From: Musa acuminata AAA Group
Taxonomy: Eukaryota > Streptophyta > Magnoliopsida > Zingiberales > Musaceae
Assembly: GCF_036884655.1 (NCBI RefSeq)
Contig: NC_088344.1
Coordinates: 36,087,001-36,151,000, forward strand
Direction of reading: 5' to 3'
DNA length: 64,000 nucleotides
Shown: positions 49,401 to 61,700 of the stretch, piece by piece
Numbering within the stretch: position 1 is the stretch's first letter
Layout of the letters: the number at the start of each line of letters is the position of its first letter
Notes under the pieces: generated by a model
The model's database searches: none
Told to the model about the DNA's origin: nothing
Seen by the model: only the letters and a program-made list of their open reading frames with translations
Position numbers and translations under genes: made by a program

Positions 49401-52400
49401 ATTGTCACAGCCAGTCCATATGAGACTGATCGGTGTTGGTTGGAATGGAATGAAATCTACTAGAGACAACCAATTATATTAGAATTAGATTATATGAATT
49501 GAAAACACCAGCTAATTTCTTTTATCCATGACCAGATTGGTTGATTCAGGCTATCTTTTTTTATTTCTATCAATATGAAGCAGAGTTTAGCCTATTCGAT
49601 TTTTATCAAATAGGTCTTTATCAATCTACGTCAATTATGTAGCGTTGTTAATTATGGATCAAGAACTTTAATGCCAGAACTAATATGTTCTTTCCCCTTA
49701 CTAGTTAGTTGACTGGTAGAGTTTAAGGAGAATAAGATCAATAGTACCTCTTTGCAAGGTGCCTACTCTACCTTCTTCTGTACCAATTCTGGTCGTGACT
49801 TGTGGTACTCTAAGAGGAATCATTGTGCTGTTTCAGATGGGTGTCTCAAAGTATTAAAAATGAGGCTATCTTGTATATAATGTCGAAAGTGTAGTTAAAT
49901 AGCATGGAATGGGTGTGCTGACCTATCAATTTGGCCTTTTTTGTATTAGCTTGACTTTGATGGCTTAAAAAGGCCAAAATTTGTATACTCATTGGCATGA
50001 ACATCAAGCGTCACCTAGATTTTACAACCTGCATATCATTATTCTACTTCATTGCAGTGGCTAGTCTATCCTATCTCATATGCCGATTGTCGTCATGCTA
50101 ATGATGGGATATTCTTGGATGAGTCATCATGCTAATTCTAGATGAGTGCATTAAGTGGAGGATCTGATGCATATAGTAAAAGCATGGTTCAATTTAAAAC
50201 GTTATGAATGGACCTGACCAGGTGGTTTGGCAGGCATGTCCTATCTTCTGATTTGATATTAATGACATGCTATGGCATATGGATAGTTGACGTTGTGGCT
50301 TATGTTTGAATTTGGTATATCTACTTTGTTATATCATTCTTTAACAAACGTCAATGAAGTCAACGGACTGAACATCATTTTTGGTAAACAAGATGAATCA
50401 TCTGAAAATTAATATTGAATTTTTATGGTTTCCGTGTCCTTTAGGGATAATTGATTACAAATTAATACATCACTATTTGATCAGATTTCAAAGATTTCTT
50501 TGAATGTGTTTCTCCATTTTAAATTTTGTATGATGGTTGTTATCATATATGCACACAGCTAAATTAACTCTAAATAGAGGTACTTGTGTCATTGCTATGC
50601 AACTAATGTCTTTCTTTGTTTACGCAACTTATACCTTGTAGAACCTTTGAATAATGAAGTCTTTTAAGTTTTAACAACATGACTTTCTTGATTTTATAGC
50701 TTTTAATAATTTGGATTTGATTGTAAATATAGGTTCAAAATCCTCATAGCATTCAGTATAATGGAACTATCCAAGGCCTTAAGTATATATGGAAGTCTGA
50801 GGGTTTTCGAGGACTATTTAGAGGAAATGGTACCAACTGTGCACGGATTGTCCCCAACTCAGCAGTCAAGTTCTTTAGCTATGAACAAGCATCAAGGTAA
50901 ACTCTTGGATTGTCATGTTGATTCTTTATCACTTAGATGAATATTGATGAAAGAGAAGAAAAAAAGAAATTTATGTTCTGCTATGTCAATTTTCTTTTCT
51001 TTTGGTATCATTATGTTAGTTGTCTAATGCAGTTTTATCATTTAGAATATGCAGATGTAAAGACCCTTTTTTAACTGTTCCTGCAGCTGTTGGTTGCAGG
51101 CCTGCAGGCTGGTGCCTGCATCCCAGCTAGGCTAATAATTGCAGGCTTCAGTCCTGCTGCATCTGCTGGCTGGTGTGCCTGCAGCCTGTGGACCAGTACA
51201 CTGCATCAGCCTATGGGTCTGCTGCAGCCTGCTGGTCCACTCATTTTATTGTCTCACTACCTATTTGTGTTCCTACTTTAAATTTTCAACTAACTGATTA
51301 GTGAAAAAGATTTCTGTTTCAATAGGGGCTCAGAAAGCATGCTTGATAGAAATTAAGTGATGGAATTCCATATTTTATCATCTTTGTGGGTCTCTCCAAG
51401 ATTGTGTACCTTTCCTTGACGTATGTAATTATCCATCCTTTTTTAACAAACCAGTCAACCGTGCCTTTATTTTAGCGGTCTCAATTGAAAAACATTTTTC
51501 ACCAAATGGTGTTATATACCATAGACAAGTCTGCATCAAACAATTACAAAATTAAGATATAGCTAACCATGGGATTTCTCAAATGCGGGTTTGGTATTGT
51601 GCTAAATCACTCCTAACTATCCATCTACTTAGATCCTATTATCTGAGGTTAGCTTCCATTGTTCTTACTGTTGCAATTTAATGTTGTACATTTCCCTATT
51701 CTTTCTGATGATTGGATATGAACCTTGTCGCAGTGGAATTTTATGGCTTTACCGTCGGCAGTCTGGCAATGGTATGACCTATCCTTATATTCTGTTTTTT
51801 CTTTGATTTAGGTATTTTATTTGATGCTACGAACTGATGCAGTAATAGGTCTTCCCTTAAGTTTCAGTTATATCATTTGAAAGAAATTTGCTACAGACGT
51901 ATGCCTATATATAATAATCTTGAGTTCCTGTACCATAAATATTCTTGCATATGACACATGTATGTATGAGGTGGTTGAAGCTTCAAGAAATAGAAATACT
52001 AACACCCAAGAATTATCTAGAGTCACTTCTTTTAAACTCCTTTTTTTGCACTTATGTATATTGGTGGCACAAAAAAAAGTGAATTTGATGCAATACTTTT
52101 GTTTATTGGTTTCTGTATTGCTATTTTATTGGAACACTCTGCCAATCAGACATTCCAGGTGACATGTGATTACTATGTTCTGAATTCACTACCTTATCCA
52201 TCACATATTGGCACGGTAACAATTCTCAATAGCATCTTGCATACATTTTGGTTTTTCTGGCAATTAGACATTAAAGCAGCTGAAAACAACTATTTCTTCC
52301 TATTTAGTTCTTTGACCTCTGTTTATGGGTGAGTCTACAGTTTCTTTTTTGCAATTGCTGTCCTCATTTCCTGCTTGAAGAGAAACCTTACTGTTCTGGT

Positions 52401-54659
52401 CTTCTTCTGCACCAAATTGGAGCTTTTCATTAAGAAGTACAACCAAATTTGTCTTGCAAATAACTTCTCTTAGGTATTCTTACCCTTTTTTTTAATATAG
52501 ATATTTGTTTATAGGGACACAGCTTTCAGAGAATCTGTTTTGATATTCTTTATGGATAGCATAATTTTTAGCATGCTTCATGGTTCAGGGCTTTGAGTTT
52601 TGGAAAAATGAGTGGTTCTCATGGCAACAGCAACAATTTGTTTGATGCCATGTCAGGCAGCTTGGTCTCTGTGCTTTTGGAGTGAGAAAAAAAGGGGAAA
52701 ATCATTCTCATATTCTGAAACCAAGCTAGTTTGGTCCTTGGGTCCGCCTTTGTTTTTATCTATCGTGTTGTTTTAAAGTGAAAAACTGGAGTGCTGTTTC
52801 TGTTTAAATAAATTAAGTTTTATAGTTGTGTGGAGGAAGAGGATTTATTTGTTGGGAACAGCATCTGATGTGTTTGATTTAGAACCATTTAGGTAATAAT
52901 GAGGAGTTGGACATCTTCCAAAGATTATAAGCTAATTCATTGGCTTTAATTTGTGAACTTGAAATGGCAAAATTGATGACAAAACATCTCTTAGTTTTTC
53001 TTTTTTGTATCTCAATTTATGCAGTGTGCTTTTTGTGTAATTGGACAACTGCTTTCCATGTGGACAAAATCATTTGACTTGGTATTTTCAGATGGACAGC
53101 AGATGGTCATTGGAACTAGTTATGTATCAGCCATACATTTGAAATATCTTAAGTCTCTCGTAATATGTCAAATGTCTTTCATTTTTTATTTCTAAATTGG
53201 TAACATATAACTTTGTGTTAACTTAAGCAGAAGATGCTCAAATCACTCCTGTACTACGTCTTGGTGCTGGAGCATGTGCTGGAATTATTGCTATGTCTGC
53301 TACTTATCCAATGGACATGGTCCGTGGAAGAATTACAGTTCAGGTACCCTTTCTAGTTTTTGCTGACACCAGATGTGTCCCTTTATGGTTCAGTTATCTA
53401 ACTCCTCCCCATGCTCCTTTAACATCTTTTCTCTATGCAGACTGAAAAGTCACCTTACCAGTACAGAGGGATGTTTAATGCATTGGGCACTGTTTACCGT
53501 GAAGAAGGTTTTCGTGCTTTGTACAAAGGGTGGCTTCCATCTGTCATAGGAGTAGTAAGTATTTCAAAGCATCTATCATTATAACTGTGTATAATCAGGT
53601 GTTGTGTAGTTTGATCTTTGATTTTGGGGCATTGGAGAAACTGAATTTCCAGTGAAAAAGTATCTATTCATATCTAACAATGTTTAAGAAAGAGGCCAAC
53701 CTTTTTTTTTTTTTTTTTACCGTTTGCTTATTTTTCATGGTTTTTTTCCTTCCATTTATTATTGTTAGTTTTGCTGGTGCTATGACATCCTTCTGCAAAT
53801 TTTGGGAAAAACCTCGTGTACAACTTTAGCATAAAAATAGCCAAACTACCATAAACATCTAAGTTTACTAGGAATTTTGGTGGGACAGGTATGCTATTTT
53901 AATTCCAAAACATAAAAGCTCATGATGAGTATTAATGTTCTGAGACATAGTTCCTTGTTGGCTTCATCACCAAGCAGGGCAGAAAAATAGATAATGTTAA
54001 CACCTATCTTTCCTTTTCCAGCCTATTAAATTTCAGAATAACTAACTGAGACCTTGATGAATCATATGTCAACATGAAATCGATGGCTGTCTCACGAATA
54101 TTCTGTTTTTGTTTTCAGATTCCTTATGTAGGCCTCAATTTTGCTGTTTATGAATCACTGAAGGATTGGTTAGTTAAATCTAAACCATATGGTCTTGTTG
54201 AAGACTCAGAGTTGAGTGTTGTCACAAGGCTTGCATGTGGCGCCGTAGCTGGAACCATTGGCCAGACTGTTGCCTACCCTCTTGATGTCATACGCAGAAG
54301 AATGCAGATGGTGGGTTGGAAGGATGCTGCCTCAGTCGTGACAGGTGAAGGGAGGAGCAAAGCTCCTTTGGAATATGCCGGAATGATTGATGCATTCAGG
54401 AAAACAGTGCACCATGAGGGCTTCGGGGCCTTGTACAAGGGTCTTGTCCCCAATTCAGTAAAGGTTAGTAGATTTTGTTTGTTTCGTCGATTACGAATTA
54501 GGAAACAAAACTTAAATTCTCTCATTATCTCTGCTGTTCCCATTGTTACATTGTTCTGTCTTTTTGGGGTTACAGGTGGTACCATCCATTGCGATTGCCT
54601 TTGTGACATATGAGGTCGTGAAGGATATTCTCGGAGTAGAAATGAGAATATCTGACTGA
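46488..54659 (+). CDS. ADNT1: Mitochondrial adenine nucleotide transporter ADNT1
   Basis: Inner-membrane carrier that exchanges cytosolic AMP (and ADP) for matrix ATP. Exons: 46488-46654, 48375-48423, 50733-50896, 51734-51771, 53231-53343, 53441-53554, 54119-54463 and 54576-54659; all GT-AG and in frame, 357 residues (about 350 in Arabidopsis). Three mitochondrial-carrier repeats are present with signature loops PLERLKILLQ, YPMDMVRGRITVQ and YPLDVIRRRMQM. The match to Arabidopsis At4g01100 recalled from memory is close along the whole length, from MASEDV at the start to VVPSIAIAFVTYE and the final RISD. The start codon follows a GC-rich leader. Introns 1 and 2 (1.7 and 2.3 kb) and intron 4 (1.5 kb) are large, and intron 3 holds an unusual CTGCAG-rich island. 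Confidence 0.97.
51081..51241. repeat. CTGCAG-rich degenerate repeat island in ADNT1 intron 3
   Basis: A 160-bp patch built from GCCTGCAGG, TGCTGCAGCCTG and CTGCTGGCTGGTG-like words, with CTGCAG at 51081, 51102, 51179 and 51222. It is GC-rich and sharply bounded by AT-rich intron. The palindromic words could fold. No coding role is apparent. Confidence 0.8.
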
Positions 54660-55255
54660 AAGCCAGAAATAAGGTTGAAATGCAGCTTTTCTTTTGTAGG
54701 TTTTGTAGGGTTCCTTCAAAGGTAGGATATATAAATATATTCCACATTCAACCCTCACCCCGTGTTGATGATATCCAGCTATTGCTTTTGATAACACTGC
54801 TGGACATGTAGCATTCCTCCTAATATCCAAATAAATGGAGAGAACATGTAACTCTCAAGCAATATATGAAGCATTTTCTTTTGAATGCTTGACCGTGAAT
54901 CCCTCGGCAAATAAATGGAGAGGCATTCATTCGTGGAGACAAGGGGGGCGCACATGAGTTAACAATAAACGTGTAATGAATGCCTCGTTTAAGTTCGGGC
55001 GGACGAGTGACAAAGAATGCCTACTACAACTAGTTTCTTTGTTGAAGCAGTCAGTACTCTTGTCACAGTTAACAATAAACCGTGTACTGGCGGATTGAAT
55101 GAATGCCCTACTACTAGTTTCTTTTTTTTTTTTTTTTTTGTTTAGAGGGTTAATCACCCCAGTAGCAGTAGTACTCTTTCACTCTGTACATGGTGATAAG
55201 AGTAAGAAATCAAACAATCCATCGACCCAAAACATAATAGCCGAGCCGGGGGACT
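54660..55255. other. Convergent 3' spacer between ADNT1 and the CIP1-like gene
   Basis: Contains both 3' untranslated regions. It also holds imperfect direct repeats: GTTAACAATAAAC at 54958 and 55068, each followed by GTGTA...GAATGCC and CTACTA..CTAGTTTCTTT words. AAATAAATGGAGAG also occurs twice (about 54829 and 54909). A T19 run lies at about 55122-55140. Confidence 0.65.
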
Positions 55256-58200
55256 CTACAAGCGACGCCTATTGTTGCTGGGTTTAAGCCTCACCAAGTA
55301 CTCACCAAGTTGATTGTACTTCTCGTGCTGGTAATCAATCATCTGGCTCAGCTGCTTTATTGCCTCCAGTTTCTCCTTGTTCCTGGCCACTATCTCCTCT
55401 TCCTTTTCCCTCACCGCCGTCTCCAGTTCTTCCAGCCTCCTGTCGGTTTCGATGCTCCTCCATGACACTTTCTCCATCTCCTTTTCCTTTTCACCTAACC
55501 GATCCCTCAGACCCTCTGCCTTGTGCTTCAGAGCTGCCATTCCCTCCTCGCTTTCCTTCAATCTCACTGCCATGTCTCGTAACTTCTCATTCATTTCTTG
55601 CTTTTCATACAGCTTCTGGCGTAACCTTGTCTTCATAATCTCCGCATCCACTGTGATCCAGGCTAGCTGCCTTTCTATCCCACAATGTTTCTGTTTAAAT
55701 TCCGATTCTAGCTCATCGAGTCCCTGGCAGAAATCTGAAACCCCGGACCCAACAGCTTCGATTGTTCCCGTGAGCTCTGCAGACATTATCCTGGTCTCGT
55801 TTTCCAACTTTTTAACATTGCATTGCAGCTTTGCAATCATATTCATGTGCTTCGCTTCTTTCTCTCTGTATTCTGTTTCTGTAATTTTAAGATTCTGCTT
55901 AAATAAGCAAGACTGGGTTTCCAATTGGCCCTTGAGGCCGGCAACCTCTTTGATAATTACTGCTCTTTCTGCTTCTGAAACGTTAAGGTTTACCTGAAGT
56001 TCTTTAACACTCTCCACCAACTTATTTATTTCTTTCATCCGCTCTTTGCCGACAGCCTCGGCAACCTCTAGCTTCTGACACGACTCATGAAACCGATACT
56101 TAAGTTGCTTACACTCCTCATGCAAATCATTCAAGCTACTTTTCAGAAATAGCAGCAACCTTTCCTGTACGGTAACTTTTTGTGTCACCTCATCGTCAAA
56201 GTTGTTCGCCAAATTCAAAATTTCCAAGCATCCGTCTCTTACTGCTTTCATCTGATCTTCCAGTTTTGAATCCAGATCAGAGTTCCTCTCATGCATGTCC
56301 ATATTTTTTTGCAGTAGAGTAGAGTTCTCTTCGGTGAACGCTTCCAGCTTATCTGCTTGCTTCCTGATGGATGCCTCTGCCTGCTCCAATTTTGAGATCA
56401 ATGTACATATTTCTTCCTCAAGAACTCCAATTTGTTTGGTAAGTTCACTCAGTTTGTGGTTGGCCAGTTCTACTTCATGACTTGAATCATTAACCTGATT
56501 TTGTAATTGACCATTATCAGTTTTTAACTGCTCTAATTGAACCGTCAAATCCTCAATAATCTTCTCAGACTCCTGTAGCAGCCTTTTGTTTTCATTCAAG
56601 GTTGAGTTCTCCTCTTTCAAATGCTCCAGCAAATGTTGTAGATCTTTTATCTGAATCCCTTCTATCTCTGACTTACTAAATAGCTCCGAATTCTCCATTG
56701 TCAACTTTTCTATTTGTTGACCAGCAGCTTCAAGTTTGTTTTCTGCATTAATCAGTTGGACTTTGGTTGCTTCCAATTCAGCATCCAGATTTTCTACTCG
56801 CACTCGTAACTCTGATTTCTCAATCTCTAGCTGATCTCTCTGAGATTTGAGATCAGTGATCTCTCCCTCAAATAACTTAGTTTTGGCAGATAGTTCTTCA
56901 TTTTCTGAGATGAGCACAAGCTTCTCATCGCTTGTTGCTTCCAAAATCTGTTTCAACTTGGTCTCTTCCTGCTCTTTTGCTTGAAGTTCCATCTCGAGGA
57001 CTTCGTATGCCTGGGAGCTCTTCCTCTTCACCTCCTCTATTTCCAGAGAAAGCAACTCCACTTTTTGCTGTCCTTCTTCGGCCAATTGCATGGCCTCTTT
57101 AAGTCGTGATGCCAAATCACTATTTTCGGCTTCTTTATCTTTTAGTTGCTTGTTCGAAACATGGATTGCATTCAGCAATCTGGTATTTTCATTGTTCAAC
57201 AGTTCTGATTTCGTTTTTAGATCATCAATCTCAGAATTCAAAGCTCCATTCTCTTCTTGTGCATCTCTCAATCTGCTGGTCAGTTCATGTCCATTTCTAT
57301 TAGCAGCTTCCAGCTCAAGCTTCAACATTTCGTTTCCAGACAACAATTGTGTTATCTTGGATGATAAATCATCAGTTGCTGATTTCAGATTTAGGTTAGC
57401 TTCATCTCTCTGGTCAGCCAAAGCTTTCTCTGTCCCCTTTATCTTGCTCACAAGTTCAAAATTCTCTGATAAGATTGCTTCCTTTTCTTTATCTATATCA
57501 TCAATCTTCTGGTTTAGATAAGCCAATTCTTGAGCTTGTTTTTCTGACTCTTGCTTTAAACTCATGTTATCGGATTCCATCGTCATTATCTTGTCCTTCA
57601 AATGACTGATTTCAGATATGTGTTCTTCGATGTATTTTTCCGACTCTTGTAACTTGCTCAATGCTTCCATTTTTTCTGATATTAGAATTTCAATTTGTTC
57701 ATGCATGGTACATATGCTTTGATTCAACTCATGGTGTTGCTTAACAGAAGCCTCTAACTTTTGCTCGAGATCTCTGTTCTCAGATTGTAATGTCTTAATA
57801 TTCTCTTGCATAATGTGGATTTGATTTTCCAATATTCTGTTCATGTCTTCGGTTTCTCCCAACACATCAACACCTTCAAGATTTGTGATCTTTGCAACCA
57901 TTGAGGCAGCTTCAGCCTCAAGCTCATGGTTTCTCCTAATTGCACCTTCAAGTTGCTCCTGCAAGTTAGTGTAATGTTCCAAAGAGATGTCTGCTTTGGC
58001 TTCCCCTTCGTGATTCTTGCCTGAGTTCTTCGTGGAAAGTTCTGACTCCGAATCTGGTGAGTCTGAGGAGTCCGAACTGTCTGATGTAGAATTAACTGAA
58101 AAGTTGCCATTGTCTTCCTTTTGGCGAAATTTCTTCTTTAGTTTCTCTGTCAACTCATCGTAGCGGCCATATAAAGCTTGATAACCTTTATGAATATCCT

Positions 58201-58777
58201 TAATAAGAGAAGTTAGTTCAGACTTGTTTACTGAATTAAAAGATACTGTATCACTTTCTTCTGCAGTTATGAGCTGGAGGATCCTCTCCACATTCTTCTC
58301 AGTGTCTACAAGAAGAAATGTGTAACTTATTTACCAGATTACATAAATGAGAAGAACCAATATATCACTGATAACGATGTGAAAAGTATTTGAAAAAAAA
58401 AATTGAGAGACCAATACTAGTAGCAGCAACTAGAGTTGGATAATTTGGTTTCCTACTACACAAAGATCAGAAGTCCTTTATTTACTTCCAGCACTAGTTA
58501 GTGCAAAGGAAGAAAGGATAAAGAATGCATCAATTTGGTTTACATGAACAAAATTATGAGGCCAATGACACTTTGAATTGAACTTTGAATTTTTTTTTTT
58601 GCTAGAGCTCATGTGTCAATGATTCTTCATAAGAAAAACTAAATTTCATAGGATCACAAATGAGAGATCCCTTGCAATAGCCATACCGTTCTTGTTCTCT
58701 AGTTTCTCAGTGTTCCCTCGATGGACATGGGTCCTAATGGAAGAAATAAATTTGCTTAGTTTGTTGTGCCGCCTCAT
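55256..58777 (-). CDS. Long coiled-coil protein, COP1-interactive protein 1-like (NAB-type N-terminus)
   Basis: Two coding exons: 58777-58687 (starting MRRHNKLSKF) and 58305-55256, joined through a split Asp codon; about 1046 residues. The N-terminus (EKNVERILQLI, then SELTSLIKDIHKGYQALYGRYDELTEKLKKKF) resembles the NAB/KIP1-like actin-binding region found in NET proteins and in Arabidopsis CIP1. Next comes a Ser/Asp-rich acidic patch (about residues 101-121) and then roughly 900 residues of heptad-rich coiled coil, repeatedly containing LxxENxxL and KLExxxxQ words. CIP1 is a cytoskeleton-associated partner of the photomorphogenesis repressor COP1, also linked to ABA responses. CIP1-like is the best reading; other NAB coiled-coil or myosin-heavy-chain-like proteins are possible. 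The leader and promoter probably lie near 63.4 kb. Confidence 0.88.
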
Positions 58778-61700
58778 CTCCAAATCCTTGCAGTTACTTC
58801 AGAACTTGGATATCTCCTGAGCAAAATTTATTCCCATTAATTAGGAATCATCCATGAAAATGCCAAAGTAAATTATTATTTAGATTATCAATGAAGAATT
58901 TATTAGTATGATAAAAGAGGATCTTTTGTTTTTACATTAGAGGTGTAATCTCACCAAAATATTATACATATACATATGAAGACATGAAACTTGCAAAGAG
59001 AAGTAATCAATCTTGTCACAGATAGTCAAAAAAGTAAATATCTGAGTCACATCTTGCAATATATATTTTTTTTCCTACACAGAATTGCAACTTCTTTCCA
59101 CAAACCATATCAAGAGCAATAGTCAACATCATATTATTCAAAATATAAATCAAACAAATAGCCATCTATTAGTATTATTATACATGAGTGACGTTATAGT
59201 CCAGTTGTTCTACCTAATAGTATAATAAGGTCTGTTCTCCATAGAAATCTAGTCTAGAGCTGCTTTGAAAATGAAAGACAAAACAAAACAATTGAACAAC
59301 AGGTTGAATAGGTCACCCTATAAAACAACTCCGAAATATATAAGAAAAAGAAATTATCCACAAATGAAGTCAACAATCAAGTCAATAGCCATCTCACCTG
59401 TGTATGTCAATCACCCAATAATGCACTCACCCAATAGTGGATAAAAAGATTTTATCCTATGGGATGTGTTTAACGTTCTTCTAATGGTGGATGAAGAAAA
59501 CCATATCGTACTTCAAACAACAGATAGAGTGGTGCCCTCACTTGTCAAAGTAGAAACACGTTCCTCCTAACAATGGATGAAGCAACTATATAGCTATCAC
59601 ATCTAACGACTCACTAATCCCCGAAGGAAAATCGATCTGACTACCCGCTAATCCCCGATTCCGAGGGGAATCACCTTACCTACCCTTGGTAGGAAAACAA
59701 AATCATCTCATAACATGATAGGTCATATTTATTTTAGGATGAAATAATCTCATCAAAACATCTCAAGTTAGTTCCCCTCCAAACATCAATAATGTCAAAA
59801 AAACATACATTATTAGCCCTTAATTGGCATGAAACCTACTTAAATTTGTCCAATTGAAGTGAACAAGACCTAATTTAGCTAGAACCTAACTAAACCGACC
59901 ACTAATCCTCATTTAATCGGTTTGAAACCACCCTAGACAAATTTAATTTAGGCTTAATTGGGTTCAATTTGGATCAAACGAACTCGAACCGATCAAATCG
60001 ATTCAACATCACCCTAAACTGGCATGAAACAATCAACCGATCTGGTTCATTCAATTATATGGCTCGAATCAAGCAAAGGAGAGAGAATTAGGCTAGGCCA
60101 CAAGTGCTCGTCCCAACAGCTAGAGAGAGAGGCGATGGGTTGGTCTGAGGGGCAGGCTACGTGGGCTAGGCCGAAAACCATCCTACGGGCTGGGCTGTGC
60201 TTGGCCTACAGGTTGGACCACATATAGCCTCGATTGGACAAGACCCACGCACATGCGACTTGGTTAATCGAGTCCAATCAGAAGCTTGACTTAGGTCAGA
60301 CCCAACCAAGCCTCCTTTGCAATTCGATTTCAAATTTTTTTACGACGTCATTATTAAATTAACATGAAACGTAAAAACTTTCATCAAATGGTTAAATCAT
60401 AACAAAATTGCAAGATGATTAAATGTTAATATATGAATTCAATTGTAACATGATAAAATTACATTAAAAATTAGCATTTCAATTATATATATATATATAT
60501 ATATTAGAGCTTTTGAATTAATAAAGATCATAGCATTGAAAACCGAAAATAATTTTGAATTAAACACATCATAAGTTTATTTAGATCCAATCTAAATACA
60601 TAAAAATTTAGAAAATTAAAAAGAATCAAAATTTTATATTTTCAAAATAGATAGGGTAACCAACCTCTCAGCAAGATTCCACGTCTCGTTCCTCCCACTA
60701 TTAGGTTCGGTGCAAAATGAGGGAGAGGAATCCCGCTTTAAATTGGAGGAGGTGAGTCCTCCCCAATAGGTAAGAAATATAATTTTTTATAATTGATTTA
60801 TTTTTATTATTTTTAATATCCTTACTAAAATGTCTTAAACAAACATGGAATCTGAAATATTCATTTCCTAAACTCTGACAACAAAATTTGGAAACCAACT
60901 AATTAGGTCATGATTAGGGAAAAATGCCATTAATTACAATGTGTTTTTATTAAAATTAACAAAGGCATCTAGTCAACCAATAATTTCTCATATATAACTA
61001 TTGCTATCCTAGAATCAAATATATGTCAGTAAAATGAAGCTCACAATAAGATGTGGCATGAAATGCGTTCATATTTCTAGTTAGAAAGAAAACAAACATG
61101 CAAGAAATTTGCTTGAGGAATATTAGCAAAAGAAGTTCATGTGACACAGCCGAATGGTCCCAGATAGGTAGTGAAAAAAAAAAAAGTGGGTTTATAGGAT
61201 TAGATGGCTTAACTAGGGCTTAGTCATCTCTACTAACATGGTTTCAAATCTATCAATTTAATAGGTCGATTATCTCATGAAGCCAGGCATTTTGGTAATT
61301 GCGTTTATTTTGATAATCTGGGGATCTTCGCCTTCTCCCTTCTCTCCTCCAAGGCAAGAGCAACATCACAGGAGGATGTAGATGCCCAGAATGGAAGAGA
61401 AGGGGAGGAGACACAAATGGAAGACTTTGTAGGAAACAGATCAAGGTAGCAATCTCCTAAAATGAAAACCTCTCTTCCTTTCTCATTGCTACTTTGGATT
61501 TTAGCATGATGATCTGCATCATTAAATCAGGCACCTATAATGGCTACTAGATCTTTATGATTATGAAATTAATAAAGCCAGGGAGTATTCTGAAGCAGCA
61601 GATCGAAACAGAGTTCTATGTCTGACTCTAACATGAATGATGATGCAAGCATTGGTATCTTCACTAGGCTTGGAAGCAATGTTTCTATTTATTTCATCCC

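Noticed and set aside
55377..57521. Long plus-strand frames (up to 206 codons) over the coiled-coil gene
   Set aside because: Ser/Phe/Leu-rich antisense translations of Glu/Lys-rich heptads; shadows only.
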